This document shows, piece after piece, positions 1 through 9,455 of a DNA stretch of 43,939 nucleotides (within the stretch, counting starts at the first letter, position 1; every line of letters begins with the position of its first letter). This DNA comes from Candidatus Anoxychlamydiales bacterium (GTDB taxonomy: Bacteria; Chlamydiota; Chlamydiia; Chlamydiales; SM23-39). Under the pieces are notes generated by a model, which ran no database searches, was not told the DNA's origin, and saw only the letters and a list, made by a program, of their open reading frames with translations. The translations under genes and the position numbers were made by a program. Location of the stretch: positions 1 through 43,939 of the forward strand of contig JAAKFE010000003.1 of the NCBI GenBank assembly GCA_011065175.1, in the 5' to 3' direction.

Positions 1-174
1 TTTGAAATGGTACTGAAAGATATGAATAAAAATGTAAATCATGTCATAAGTGATTTGGCTGGAATATTTTTTATTAATTCAGGTAAATATTTAAGAGATA
101 AAGAAAATTTTCTTATGTTTTTTGCAATAGTTTCTGTGGTTGCAACTTTGAGGGTGCTTTATTTGAAAATTTGA
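1..174 (+). CDS. C-terminal end of an unrecognised membrane protein (partial)
   Basis: An open frame runs from the first base to a TGA at 172-174, giving the last 57 residues of a protein that begins outside the window. The visible part is a charged stretch followed near the end by a hydrophobic helix (residues about 37-54, FLMFFAIVSVVATL), so the protein probably ends in a membrane anchor. I do not recognise a family from so short a piece. It converges on the cyclase gene on the other strand, with 24 bases between the two stop codons. Confidence 0.45.
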   Translation, partial: FEMVLKDMNKNVNHVISDLAGIFFINSGKYLRDKENFLMFFAIVSVVATLRVLYLKI

Positions 175-198
175 GTTTTTTTTTAAGTGGATTGAAAT

Positions 199-1242
199 TT
201 AGCCAATTCCATGAATAGTAAGAAGATTGCCAAAGATTTCAGATTTAACATTTAAAAATTTTTCAATTAGCCAAAGATTTGATTCAATATGCTCGGTCAT
301 TTTAGGAATTATATACTTAGATGTGCCTTTGGCTAGAGCTGCATATAAAATTAATTGATCTGCTGTATATCTATCTACCGTAGCGTTTGAATTAAAATCT
401 TGCATCAATCTTTTGGCGACTGTTTTGCCTATCGCTTCGGAGGTTCTGCCTATTTTTCCAGCAACGTCAATACCAATTATGCAGCCAGTTTCTGTTTCAA
501 TAAAGCAAGTAAGTGAAGCTCCTTTTTGATCGGCTGTTTCATCATAGATAAGTTCAATATCACTTTTTATATTGAGTCCCATATTTTCTAGCTCTTTTTG
601 AAAACTCAAAAACATTCTTTTTGATACTTCTTGTTCTTTTAAATTAGAAGATAGTGCGATACCCTTTATTTTTTTTATCTTTCCTTGTTTTTCTAAACAA
701 ATTGGCAAAACATTTTTTTTGATAGGATGTATTTTAAGTTTTATTTTTCCTCCTCCTGTAGGGACATATCCTGGTTTTAAAATTTCTAAAGATATGTCTA
801 TATTCATGCGTTTTAAAAGAGGTAAAACAACAAACGCAAGATGATGAGCTGCTGGAGCAAAATCTTGAAAAAGCCCGCCTGTTAGTTCAATAGTAGAAGG
901 TGTATCTGCAAAAAGAAGCATTGGAATTATAGCAGATGCTAGCATTGTAGTAGATCCTGCTGTACCTATGTCGAATGAATAATTTCCAGAAAATATTTTT
1001 TTTCCAGGAGTATAAAAAATTTCTTCAGATCCAACATAGGCATTTTTTAATTCACCTTTTGTAATCTCTTTGCAGGCTTCAATAGCTTTTAGATGTTGCG
1101 GCCTTAGTCCCTTTTTTTCTCTTTTTTGTCTGATATTAAAAAGATGAAGACTTTTCTTTGTTATAGAAGTAAGAGTAGCTGAATATCTTAGAATTGTTCC
1201 TGAGCCTGATTTTTCAGAGCCATCTATTTCAAAAAAACTCAT
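199..1242 (-). CDS. rtcA: RNA 3'-terminal phosphate cyclase
   Basis: This 347-aa protein (family usual about 340) matches RtcA, which uses ATP to turn an RNA 3'-phosphate into a 2',3'-cyclic phosphate through a covalent histidine-AMP intermediate. Visible family features are the N-terminal GSEKSGSGTILRYS segment, the GTAGSTTMLASAI strand-loop at about 94-106, GGGKIKL in the middle, and the C-terminal TEHIESN motif. Its His318 lies 29 residues from the C-terminus, the same distance as the nucleophilic His309 in the 338-aa E. coli enzyme. The ATG follows the TAG of the copper ATPase gene with no gap, so the two are surely co-transcribed. There is no RtcB ligase or RtcR regulator in the window, so the role here (RNA repair or end processing) is open. 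Confidence 0.9.
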   Translation of the reverse strand: MSFFEIDGSEKSGSGTILRYSATLTSITKKSLHLFNIRQKREKKGLRPQHLKAIEACKEITKGELKNAYVGSEEIFYTPGKKIFSGNYSFDIGTAGSTTMLASAIIPMLLFADTPSTIELTGGLFQDFAPAAHHLAFVVLPLLKRMNIDISLEILKPGYVPTGGGKIKLKIHPIKKNVLPICLEKQGKIKKIKGIALSSNLKEQEVSKRMFLSFQKELENMGLNIKSDIELIYDETADQKGASLTCFIETETGCIIGIDVAGKIGRTSEAIGKTVAKRLMQDFNSNATVDRYTADQLILYAALAKGTSKYIIPKMTEHIESNLWLIEKFLNVKSEIFGNLLTIHGIG

Positions 1243-3468
1243 CTAATTAAATGATTTAATTATTTTCTTTTTATATCTTTTCATAAAAAGTGAGTTTGTT
1301 ACAACCGAAACAGAACTAAATGCCATAGCAATAGCTGCAACCATTGGATTTAATAAAAAACCTGTAAATGGATATAAAATCCCTGCAGCTATCGGGATAG
1401 CAGCAGTGTTATATATAAATGCCCAAAATAGATTTTGTCTGATTTTTCTAATAACAAATTTTGAGAGTAAAATTGCTCTATAAACATCCCTAATGTCATC
1501 TTTCATTAAGACTATATCTGCAGATTCTATCGCTACATCCGTTCCTCTTCCAATCGCTATTCCTACATCTGATTGAGCGAGTGCTGGAGCGTCGTTTATT
1601 CCATCGCCTACCATTGCAACTGATATATTTTTAGCTTGGAGTTTTTTTATCTCATTTGCTTTATCTTGAGGCAAAACTTCTGCAATTATATCGTGATATT
1701 CAATTTTTGCTTTTATACCGATGGCCTCTGCTGTTTTTTTATTATCTCCTGTCATCATATATATGTGATCTACAATTCCTTGAAGCTTTATCATCGCTTG
1801 TTTTACATGTTTTTTTACAACATCAGCAATTGCAATTAAACCTAAGAGTTTTTTATTAACTACTACTAAAAGTGTGGTATTTCCTTCATTCATTAAATGA
1901 TCAATATCTAAATTTGCATTTGATATATCTATATTATTTTCTAGCATGAAATTTTTATTACCAATTAAAACTTCTTCATTATCTATTGTAGCTTTTGCAC
2001 CTTTGCCAGAGAATTCTTCAAAATTTAAAACTTCTTTAAACGAAATTTTTTCTTCTCTTGCTTTTTCAACAATAGCATCAGCTAGGGGATGCAAAGATTT
2101 TTTTTCGATAGATGCAGCGTATGTTAAAATCTCGGTTTTTTTAATTGAATAGGGAATGATATTTGTAACTTTAGGTTTTCCTTCTGTTAGAGTTCCCGTT
2201 TTATCAAAAACTATAGCATTTATATTTTTTAGTTTTTGAAGACTCTCTGCGCTTTTTATCAATATTCCTAACTCTGCTCCCATTCCTGTTCCAACCATAA
2301 TAGCAGTGGGAGTAGCGAGGCCTAATGCGCAAGGACATGCGATAATTAATACGGATATAAAAATAGTTAAAGAAAATATAAATGTAGATCCTAAAAAAAA
2401 CCAAAGACAAAAGGAAAAAATTGCTACAATTAGAACAATCGGAACAAAATATGATGCTATAAAATCAACTTGCTTTTGAATTGGAGCTTTAGATGTTTGA
2501 GCCTCTTCAACGAGTTTTATTATTTGTGATAAAACTGTATCTTTTCCAATTTTTAAAGCCTTAAAATTAAAGCTTCCAGTTTTATTTATCGTTCCTCCAA
2601 TTACATTTGAGTCTTTTACCTTTTCAATAGGAATACTCTCTCCTGTAATCATAGACTCATCTACAGATGAGTGGCCATCTATAATAATTCCATCAACTGG
2701 AATTTTTTCTCCTGGTCTAACCACAATAATATCATTTATTAAAACATCTGTTATTGGTATTTCAATTTCCTTTTGATCTCTAATTACTATCGCGAATTTT
2801 GGTTTTAGTCCCATTAATTTTTTTATAGCCTGAGAGGTTTTTCCTTTAGCAATTGCTTCTAGATATCTTCCAAGTAAAATAAAAGTAATTAAAAAAGCAG
2901 CTATTTCAAAATATAAATTTTGATGAGAAAAGCTTTCATTACCCAGCCATATTTGAATTACCGATACCAAACTATAGATATAAGCAGCTGAAACTCCAAT
3001 AGCGATGAGCGTATCCATGTTCGCTCTTTTTGTTTTATAAAGAGCAAAAATTCCTCTTGTAAAAAATTCATAGCCCATAAATATAACAGGCGTCGCTAAG
3101 ATGAGTTGAATAAAACCCATATGTTTTATCAAAATTTTAGGAAGAAAAGCAGATGTCATAGCAAAATACATCAAAGGAATAGAAAGTATTAGAGAAATTA
3201 TAAATCTAATTTTTAAGCTTTTTATCTCTTTTTCTTTTTTACGTTGATCTATGTCTTCTTTTTCAGCTAAGTAGCCAGCTTTTTCAACGGCTTTAAAAAT
3301 ATCTTCATCTTTTAATTTATTTTCATCAAACTCTACAAAAGCTTTAGCAGAAGCAAAATTTATATTTATCTTTTTTATTCCGTCTAATTTTTTTATCTCA
3401 GTTTCAATAGAATTTACACAGCTAGCGCAGTGCATGCCAGTTATTGAAAAATTTATTTTTTTTGCCAT
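1243..3468 (-). CDS. copA: Cu(I)-translocating P-type ATPase
   Basis: 741-aa P1B-type ATPase that would export monovalent copper from the cytoplasm. In order: one N-terminal heavy-metal domain with GMHCASC (residues 11-17), transmembrane helices, the TGES loop (275-278), the CPC metal site (378-380), the phosphorylated Asp422 in DKTGT, the HP locus (KSLHPLAD), GDGINDAP, and final helices carrying the YN and MAFSS signatures typical of the copper subgroup. Length is ordinary for a single-HMA CopA. From memory, C. trachomatis also has a metal ATPase next to rodA; here it sits elsewhere and heads an operon with rtcA. It is transcribed divergently from the hybrid cluster gene across a 135-bp spacer. 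No copper-sensor site was recognised. Silver or another soft metal cannot be excluded. Confidence 0.93.
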   Translation of the reverse strand: MAKKINFSITGMHCASCVNSIETEIKKLDGIKKININFASAKAFVEFDENKLKDEDIFKAVEKAGYLAEKEDIDQRKKEKEIKSLKIRFIISLILSIPLMYFAMTSAFLPKILIKHMGFIQLILATPVIFMGYEFFTRGIFALYKTKRANMDTLIAIGVSAAYIYSLVSVIQIWLGNESFSHQNLYFEIAAFLITFILLGRYLEAIAKGKTSQAIKKLMGLKPKFAIVIRDQKEIEIPITDVLINDIIVVRPGEKIPVDGIIIDGHSSVDESMITGESIPIEKVKDSNVIGGTINKTGSFNFKALKIGKDTVLSQIIKLVEEAQTSKAPIQKQVDFIASYFVPIVLIVAIFSFCLWFFLGSTFIFSLTIFISVLIIACPCALGLATPTAIMVGTGMGAELGILIKSAESLQKLKNINAIVFDKTGTLTEGKPKVTNIIPYSIKKTEILTYAASIEKKSLHPLADAIVEKAREEKISFKEVLNFEEFSGKGAKATIDNEEVLIGNKNFMLENNIDISNANLDIDHLMNEGNTTLLVVVNKKLLGLIAIADVVKKHVKQAMIKLQGIVDHIYMMTGDNKKTAEAIGIKAKIEYHDIIAEVLPQDKANEIKKLQAKNISVAMVGDGINDAPALAQSDVGIAIGRGTDVAIESADIVLMKDDIRDVYRAILLSKFVIRKIRQNLFWAFIYNTAAIPIAAGILYPFTGFLLNPMVAAIAMAFSSVSVVTNSLFMKRYKKKIIKSFN

Positions 3469-3603
3469 ATAAAAAAATCCTATTTATTCAATTTATATAA
3501 TATTTGAAAATTTGCTCATAGGAGTTTTGTGTGTTTTTATTGATATTTTTAGGTTTTTTATGATAAAATAAAAAATCAATTAATAATTTAATGGTCAAAA
3601 AAT

Positions 3604-5253
3604 ATGTTTTGTTATCAATGTGAACAAACAAAAGATTCTCTAGCTTGCAAAGGGCCTAGAGGCGTTTGCGGAAAAGATGAAACGGTAGCGAGTCTTCAAG
3701 ATGTTTTGGTTTATTTAACTAAGGGTATTTCTATGTATGCTCATAGAGCGGCTATTTTAAATGAGAAAGATGAAGATATCGATCTTTTTGTTATAGAAGC
3801 TCTATTTGCAACAGTTACAAATGTTGATTTTGATAAAGATAGATTTCTAAAATTAATAAAAAAAGCTTTTGAGATTAAGAAAAAAGCTAAAGATTTATAT
3901 GAAGGAGCATGTGAAAAAAATTTAAAGGAGATTGAAAAATTATATGGGCCTGCTTTAGAAGCTGAGATAACTGGATTAGATGAGCTTTTAAAATTTTCAA
4001 AAGAGGTTTCGTTTGAAAAAGAAAAAGAAAAGTTTGGCGATGACGTTGCTGGTTTATTAGATTTAATATTATTTGGTTTAAAAGGAGCTGCATCTTATTT
4101 GGATCATGCATATATCTTAGGGAAAAAAGATAAAAAACTATTTTCTGATTTTCATAAAATTTTAGATTTTTTAACTAAAGAAAAATTTATTCAAGAAGAA
4201 ATTTTACAAAAAGTTTTAAATGTAGGTGAGATCAATTTAAGGGTAATGAAGCTTTTAGATGAAGCGCATACTTCTACTTTTGATCATCCAACACCTACAA
4301 AAGTTAGAATTACACCAAAAAAAGGAAAAGCTATATTAGTCTCGGGTCATGATTTAAAAGATTTAGAAGATCTTTTGAAACAAACAGATGGACTTGGAAT
4401 TAATATATATACCCATGGTGAAATGCTGCCAGCTCATGGTTATCCTAAACTTAAAAAATATTCACATTTAGCGGGAAATTATGGAGGGGCATGGCAATTA
4501 CAAAAATGGGAGTTCGAAAATTTTCCGGGTCCTATTTTAATGACAACAAATTGTATAATTGAACCAAAAGAATCTTATAAAGATAGAATTTTTTCAAAAG
4601 GATTAGTAGGTTGGCCAGGTGTTAAACATATAAAAGATAATGATTTTAAAGAGCTAATTGAAAAAGCAAAAAAAGAAAAGGGTTTTGAAAAAGATGAAGA
4701 AGAAAAATTTATTACAGTTGGATTTGGTCACAATGCAGTTCTTTCTTTAGCAGATACAATTATCGATAAAGTAAAAAGCGGTAAAATTAAGCACTTTTTT
4801 TTAATAGGTGGCTGCGATGGCGCAAAGATTGGTAGAAATTACTATACAGATTTTGCAAATCTAGTACCTAAAGATTCAGTGATACTTACTTTAGCTTGTG
4901 GTAAATATAGATTTAATAAATTAGATTTTGGATCAATAGAAGAAATTCCAAGACTTTTGGATGTCGGTCAGTGCAATGATGCTTATTCTGCTATAAAAAT
5001 AGTGCTTGCTTTAGCTGACGCTTTTAAATGTGATGTAAATGATCTTCCGCTTTCTTTAGTTTTATCTTGGTTTGAGCAAAAAGCAGTGGCAATTTTATTA
5101 ACACTTTTGTATTTAAACATCAAAAATATAAGACTTGGACCTACACTGCCAGCTTTTATAACGAAAGATGTATTTAAAATTCTTCAAGATAAATTCAATA
5201 TTATGCCAACAGGTGATGCGAAGCAAGATATTGAAGATATTTTAAGAAAATAA
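3604..5253 (+). CDS. hcp: Hybrid cluster protein (hydroxylamine / NO reductase type)
   Basis: 549-aa Hcp, a cytoplasmic Fe-S protein that reduces hydroxylamine in vitro and is linked in vivo to nitric oxide detoxification and S-nitrosylation. The N-terminus carries the [4Fe-4S] ligands C3, C6, C15 and C22. The hybrid 4Fe-2S-2O cluster ligands known from Desulfovibrio all have counterparts: H249, E273, C317, C404 (the persulfide cysteine), C432, C457 and E491. The length fits the full-size class rather than the shortened class III. No NADH-dependent Hcr reductase lies beside it, so the electron donor is unknown. Hcp is typical of anaerobes and facultative anaerobes, so finding it in a chlamydial context is notable. 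A small hairpin terminator follows, indicating a single-gene transcript. Confidence 0.96.
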   Translation: MFCYQCEQTKDSLACKGPRGVCGKDETVASLQDVLVYLTKGISMYAHRAAILNEKDEDIDLFVIEALFATVTNVDFDKDRFLKLIKKAFEIKKKAKDLYEGACEKNLKEIEKLYGPALEAEITGLDELLKFSKEVSFEKEKEKFGDDVAGLLDLILFGLKGAASYLDHAYILGKKDKKLFSDFHKILDFLTKEKFIQEEILQKVLNVGEINLRVMKLLDEAHTSTFDHPTPTKVRITPKKGKAILVSGHDLKDLEDLLKQTDGLGINIYTHGEMLPAHGYPKLKKYSHLAGNYGGAWQLQKWEFENFPGPILMTTNCIIEPKESYKDRIFSKGLVGWPGVKHIKDNDFKELIEKAKKEKGFEKDEEEKFITVGFGHNAVLSLADTIIDKVKSGKIKHFFLIGGCDGAKIGRNYYTDFANLVPKDSVILTLACGKYRFNKLDFGSIEEIPRLLDVGQCNDAYSAIKIVLALADAFKCDVNDLPLSLVLSWFEQKAVAILLTLLYLNIKNIRLGPTLPAFITKDVFKILQDKFNIMPTGDAKQDIEDILRK

Positions 5254-5264
5254 TTGGTGTAATC

Positions 5265-5285
5265 AAAACTTGAAGCCAGTTTTTT
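5265..5285 (+). terminator. Intrinsic terminator after hcp
   Basis: AAAACT (5265-5270), a seven-base loop, then AGTTTT running into a T tract to 5285. It starts 11 bases after the hcp stop codon. The stem is short and AT-rich, so efficiency is uncertain. Confidence 0.5.
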
Positions 5286-5351
5286 ATTGAAAATAATAAG
5301 TTCAAAAGTTACTATTTCAAATCTTTTTAATTTTTTAATAAGGAGAAAAAA

Positions 5352-5811
5352 ATGGCAAGTGCTTTCGCAGTAAATTTTTTTTGATAATAGTGCCTGGAAG
5401 AGTATTAAAACAGGTGCAATCTACGGAGCTACAACCCTGGGGTTATGTGGTGTAATTGCAACGGTTGCAAGTGCTAATTTTGAATGGTTGTCTGGAGATT
5501 GCAGGAGTATAGATATGCATTGTCTAGCAAAGGAGGTTATTGCAGACCTTTCTTTTGGAATTTGTTACGGTTCTATCATTGGTGGTGCGTCAGGATTGGT
5601 CATTGATGGTTTATCAAGATTGGGCAACAATCCAAGATTGGAAGAAAAAGAAAAATTGATTAAAAGTCTTTCCTCGGCTCTTAATGTAGTAATTTTTGCA
5701 AGCATTTTCATCTGTAATTTGAACTTATTTTCAACTGCCCAAGAAAGATTATTATCAGGTGGAATTGGGGGGATAGTTGGTCTTTTATACATCTCGGGAG
5801 CGAATTTTTAA
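5352..5811 (+). CDS. Small hydrophobic protein, frame broken at a T8 run
   Basis: A good Shine-Dalgarno (AAGGAG) precedes ATG 5352, but after ten codons (MASAFAVNFF) the frame hits TGA at 5382, immediately after eight T (5375-5382). The frame one base forward is open from 5374 to the stop at 5809-5811 and has no ATG before residue SID-M. Removing one T joins the two frames into a 152-aa protein reading NFFDNSAWKSIKTGAIYG, rich in Gly/Ala, with two or three hydrophobic segments and a C-terminus ending SGANF. The only start that avoids the shift is a TTG at 5488 without a clear ribosome site. It may be a mutated gene, a slippage-expressed gene or a sequencing error. The hydrophobic pattern recalls chlamydial inclusion-membrane proteins, but no family is recognised. 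Confidence 0.55.
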
Positions 5812-5842
5812 AAAAACCTTTTACAATAAATCCCCAAATTTC

Positions 5843-6154
5843 ATGAATTTTTTTTTGACAGATGAAGAAATAGCTTCTTTAACGAAACAGCATAAGAAGG
5901 AAAGAGATGGTCGAGTTAGAGATCGAATAAAAGCTGTTTTATTACGTGATAAAGGTCGGACTTGGATGCAAATAGCAGAAGCTTTACTACTTTCAGAAGA
6001 GATGCTTCGAAAGCATCTTGAAGACTACAAGATCTCAAAAAAGCTTAAACCTGAAAATGGCAGCTCGCAACCGTCCCATATATATAGAAATCGAAGAAAA
6101 AGATTTGGTTTAAGATTTAATCTAATAGCAGGAATTTATAATTATGAAATTTAA
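5843..6154 (+). pseudogene. IS630-type transposase, N-terminal stub
   Basis: From ATG 5843 the frame encodes a helix-turn-helix region (DGRVRDRIKAVLLRDKG ... TWMQIAEALLLSEEMLRKHL ... KLKPENGSS) typical of the start of IS630-family transposases, which carry a DDE domain after it. Only about 70 recognisable residues remain. After PENGSS the frame continues into unrelated residues and stops at 6154, and no DDE domain follows. The stub begins 32 bases after the preceding small-protein gene. It is an insertion-sequence relic without function of its own. Confidence 0.75.
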
Positions 6155-6248
6155 TTACACAAGAGTTCTACTGTGTGCTGTAATATCTGGAGTAGAAGGA
6201 TGGCAAGATATAGAAAATTTTGGTAAAGCCAAGATTAATTTTTTTTAA
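6144..6248 (+). pseudogene. ISAs1-type transposase fragment
   Basis: ATG 6144 opens a 34-residue frame, MKFNYTRVLLCAVISGVE then GWQDIENFGKAK, ending at TAA 6246-6248. The CAVISGVEGWQDIE.FGKAK string is the hallmark N-terminal segment of ISAs1/H-repeat-associated transposases. Everything after it (the DDE domain) is missing, and homology begins abruptly within the tail of the IS630 relic. Two unrelated transposase stubs joined end to end mark an old insertion hotspot between hcp and oppA. Confidence 0.7.
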
Positions 6249-6350
6249 AAACTTTTAGCAAATAAATTAGAATTTTTAACAAAATTGCATTATTTGATAT
6301 TTTAGTTAATACTAATTTTGTCTATCAGAGATTTTAAGAAGAGAAGAGTT

Positions 6351-7868
6351 ATGTTAAAAAAAATATTTTTAATTCTTTGTATTCCTACTTTGTTTTTTTT
6401 AACCTCTTGTAAAAAAAAAGATAAAGAAAAAACAAAAAAGTGTTTAACAATAAATATTGTATCTGAGCCGCAGAGTTTATATCCTTTAAAAGCAAGAGAT
6501 TTAGTATCTCTAAATTTAGCAAAAACATTTTTCGATGGACTTATGAGAGTAGATAATGAAGGAAACATATTACCTGCAGTTGCTCAAAGTTATAATGTTT
6601 CAGAAGATGGTAAAATATATACTTTTTTTTTAAGAGACTCTTTTTGGTCAAATGGTGAGAAGTTAACAGCTGATGATTTTGAATATACCTGGAAAAAAGT
6701 TTTATCTCCTAGTTTTATCACGCCAAATGCAACTTCATTATTTGTAATAAAAAATGCAAAAAAAGCAAAAGAAAAAAAAGTTTCTTTAGATGAAGTAGGT
6801 ATAAAAACTATAGATGATAAAACTCTTAAAATTGAGCTTGAAAGAACTTGTCCATATTTTTTAAAGCTTTTAACTCAAGGCGCTTTTTTTGCAATAAATA
6901 AAAACGTTGATCAAAAAAATAAAAATTGGGCTTTAGATAAAAGTAGTTTTGTATCTAATGGAGCCTTTAAATTATCGGAGTGGAAAAAAAATGATATTAT
7001 TGAAGCTGAGAAAAATGAGTTTTATTGGGATAAAGATAAAGTTAAATTAGAAAAAATATCTATGCTGATGCTTACAAATGATGTTGAGCTTAATATGTTT
7101 GAGTTAAATGAGCTAGATATAGCAGGATCTCCATTTTCTACAATAATAATCGATAGTTTAGAAAATTTAAAAAAAGATAAAAATTTTCATATAAAACCAT
7201 ATTTTGGCACTAGTTTTTTAAGGGTAAATACTAAAAAAATAAAAGATGTAGATTTTAGACAAGCTTTAGTAAATTCTTTTGATAGAGAAAAAATTGTAAA
7301 ACATATTTTGCAAGGTGAGCAGCTTTCATCTTCTAGATTAATTCCTGTTAAAAAAAGCAAAAATGTTCCAATTATAAAAAAAGATTATTCTCAAAAAGAA
7401 ATAACTCTCACCTATATGGGTAATGATAGAGCTCATATTCTTGCGCAAGCTTTACAAAGTGAGTTAAAAAAGAATTTAAATATAGATCTAAAACTTTTAG
7501 TAGTTGAGAGAAAAACTTTTTATGAAAAACTCTCTAAACTTGATTATGATTTAGCTCTGTCATCTTGGATAGCAGATTTTGATGATCCAATAGATTTTTT
7601 AAATGTTTTTAAATATAAAGATAGCTCAACTAGTAATACAGGTTGGGAAAATCAAGAATATATTGAGCTTTTAGAAAAATCAGAAAATATTTTAGATCAT
7701 AAAAAAAGAGAAAAAACATTAAAAAAAGCTGAAGATATTTTATTAAAAGATGTTCCAATAATACCGATTTATCATCTAACTCAAAATTTTTTAAAAAAAG
7801 AAAATCTAAAAGATGTTTTTATTTATCCTAGCGGTTTTATAGATTTTAAATATGCATACTTTGAATAA
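6351..7868 (+). CDS. oppA: Oligopeptide ABC transporter substrate-binding lipoprotein (OppA-like)
   Basis: SBP_bac_5 family protein that should bind peptides at the cell surface. I chose ATG 6351 (505 aa), which gives a lipoprotein signal MLKKIFLILCIPTLFF-LTSC with the lipidated Cys at 20; a TTG 33 bases upstream would add a charged leader that spoils the signal. Visible family segments are SEPQSLYPLKARDL, TFFDGLMRVD, the FFLRDSFWSNGEKLTADDFEYTWKKVL region, and the late ALSSWIADFDDPIDFL region. No OppB, C, D or F is nearby; chlamydiae often carry unlinked OppA copies. The GadC-type antiporter begins 24 bases later on the same strand, so peptide capture and amino-acid exchange may be expressed together. 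Confidence 0.88.
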   Translation: MLKKIFLILCIPTLFFLTSCKKKDKEKTKKCLTINIVSEPQSLYPLKARDLVSLNLAKTFFDGLMRVDNEGNILPAVAQSYNVSEDGKIYTFFLRDSFWSNGEKLTADDFEYTWKKVLSPSFITPNATSLFVIKNAKKAKEKKVSLDEVGIKTIDDKTLKIELERTCPYFLKLLTQGAFFAINKNVDQKNKNWALDKSSFVSNGAFKLSEWKKNDIIEAEKNEFYWDKDKVKLEKISMLMLTNDVELNMFELNELDIAGSPFSTIIIDSLENLKKDKNFHIKPYFGTSFLRVNTKKIKDVDFRQALVNSFDREKIVKHILQGEQLSSSRLIPVKKSKNVPIIKKDYSQKEITLTYMGNDRAHILAQALQSELKKNLNIDLKLLVVERKTFYEKLSKLDYDLALSSWIADFDDPIDFLNVFKYKDSSTSNTGWENQEYIELLEKSENILDHKKREKTLKKAEDILLKDVPIIPIYHLTQNFLKKENLKDVFIYPSGFIDFKYAYFE

Positions 7869-7892
7869 TTTTTATTAAAAAGGAATGAAAAG

Positions 7893-9296
7893 TTGAAAAA
7901 AACAAAAGTTTTAAATTTATTTACTCTTCTTTGGGTGACAGCAGCTTTTAATGTCTCCATTCGAAACTTAGGTATTTTTGCTACAACAAGCATGCATATG
8001 ATCTTTTTTGCTGTCGTTACTTTAGCTGTTTTTTATCTGCCTATTGCTTTAGTTACAGCAGAAATGGCTACGACATTTCCAAAAATGGGAGGTATCGCTG
8101 TTTGGGTAAAAGAAGCTTTTGGAAAAAAAATTGGGCTATTAGCAATTTGGCTTCAATGGACTTATATGAATATAGCAATGATCGCTATGCTATATTTTAT
8201 TTCAGCATCACTATCATTTGTATTTGCTCCTCATCTAGTTCATAATAAGGCTTATCTCATCTCAATGAATATTATTTTGATTTGGCTTTTTACTTTTTTT
8301 AATTTAAGAGGTCTTAAAATATCTACAAAGATCTCTCAAACATTTTTTATTTTAGGGATTTTGATTCCAGCTATTTTAATTATAGGATTGGGAGTTATAT
8401 ATGTAGTGCAAGCAAAACCAATTCAAATAGATACGACTTTTAGTGTTAAAAATTACTTGCCAGATTTTCATCTTACAACTTTAGTTATTTTAATTGGTTT
8501 TATGAGAGCTTTTGGAGGAATAGAAGGCTCTGCTGTCCATGCAAATAGCGTTGAAAATCCTAAAAAAAATTATCCTTTAGCTATTTTTTTTGCGGTAACA
8601 CTCGGATTTTTAATAAATATTTTAGGATCTATGTCACTTGCTTTTGTAATACCTCAAAAAGATATCTCTTTAATCGGGGGAGTAATGCATGCTTTTAGTA
8701 TTTATTTTACAAAATATAATCTTAAATTTTTGATTCCTCTTTTAGGTCTTTTAGTTGCAATTGGTCAGATGGGTGGATTTTCAACATGGCTAGCTGGTCC
8801 TGTTAAAGGACTTTTAGAAACTGCAAAAGCAGGGGAGCTTCCTGTTTTTTTTCAAAAAGTGAATAAAAATAACATGCCTTCTAACTTAATGATAATTCAA
8901 GCAATTGTTATCTCTATTTCTAGCACAACCTTTCTTTTAGTTAGCTCAAGTATTAATATGTCTTTTTGGATTTCTGTTGCTCTTTCCATGATGATATATG
9001 TTTCTATGTATTTTTTGATGATTCTTTCTTGTTTGTCTCTTAGATATAAAAAACCAGATATTCAAAGAGTTTTTAAAATACCTTTTAAAAATTTTGGACT
9101 ATGGTTAGTTTCTATTTTAGGAATGATGACTATGGTTTTTGCTTTTGTTATGGCTTTAATTCCGCCTAATCAATTAGAAAAAGAAAACTCTTTAAAATAT
9201 TTCTTAATTTTAATAATTTCAGTAATTATTGTTTATATAATTCCTTTTTTAATCCATCGATTAAAAAAAGAATCTTGGTTTGTTAAAAGCAAATAA
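7893..9296 (+). CDS. APC-family glutamate/GABA-type amino-acid antiporter (copy 1)
   Basis: 467-aa membrane protein with about twelve hydrophobic helices, in the GadC branch of the APC superfamily. Family-like segments include SIRNL in helix 1, PKMGGIAVWVKEAFGKK, GFMRAFGGIEGSAVHANSVENP and GQMGGFSTWLAGPVKG. The start is TTG 7893, preceded by AAGGA at 7879-7883; the ATG at 7885 is out of frame and stops after three codons. It is strongly similar to the antiporter at 16190-17608 throughout, indicating duplication. The last 100 bases of the gene recur at 13729-13831. Substrate is not determinable from sequence; glutamate/GABA, aspartate/alanine or another amino-acid exchange are possible. Confidence 0.88.
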   Translation: MKKTKVLNLFTLLWVTAAFNVSIRNLGIFATTSMHMIFFAVVTLAVFYLPIALVTAEMATTFPKMGGIAVWVKEAFGKKIGLLAIWLQWTYMNIAMIAMLYFISASLSFVFAPHLVHNKAYLISMNIILIWLFTFFNLRGLKISTKISQTFFILGILIPAILIIGLGVIYVVQAKPIQIDTTFSVKNYLPDFHLTTLVILIGFMRAFGGIEGSAVHANSVENPKKNYPLAIFFAVTLGFLINILGSMSLAFVIPQKDISLIGGVMHAFSIYFTKYNLKFLIPLLGLLVAIGQMGGFSTWLAGPVKGLLETAKAGELPVFFQKVNKNNMPSNLMIIQAIVISISSTTFLLVSSSINMSFWISVALSMMIYVSMYFLMILSCLSLRYKKPDIQRVFKIPFKNFGLWLVSILGMMTMVFAFVMALIPPNQLEKENSLKYFLILIISVIIVYIIPFLIHRLKKESWFVKSK

Positions 9297-9455
9297 ATAC
9301 AGAAATGGCGTATTAAAATTATTTTTCTATAAATAATCTTTCATGAGAAACTCTTCTTGTTATTTTTCAGGAGGTTCTGTTCATGGATTAAGGGGCATTA
9401 AAATATTTACTAAGAAAATATTTTGCGGGAGCTACTGTTTTTCTATCATTAAGCT

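Noticed and set aside
3469-3603. Copper-sensor or FNR-type operator between copA and hcp
   Set aside because: I looked for TTGAT-N4-ATCAA and for CueR/CsoR-like dyads and saw no acceptable match; only AT-rich sequence with weak -10-like strings such as TATGAT at 3559-3564.
6318-6350. TTG start for the OppA-like protein
   Set aside because: It places charged residues before the lipoprotein signal; ATG 6351 gives a standard signal and lipobox.
9400-9424. AAAATATTT...AAATATTTT hairpin after the first antiporter gene
   Set aside because: The stem is only A-T, lacks a T tract and lies over 100 bases from the stop; likely chance in AT-rich DNA.
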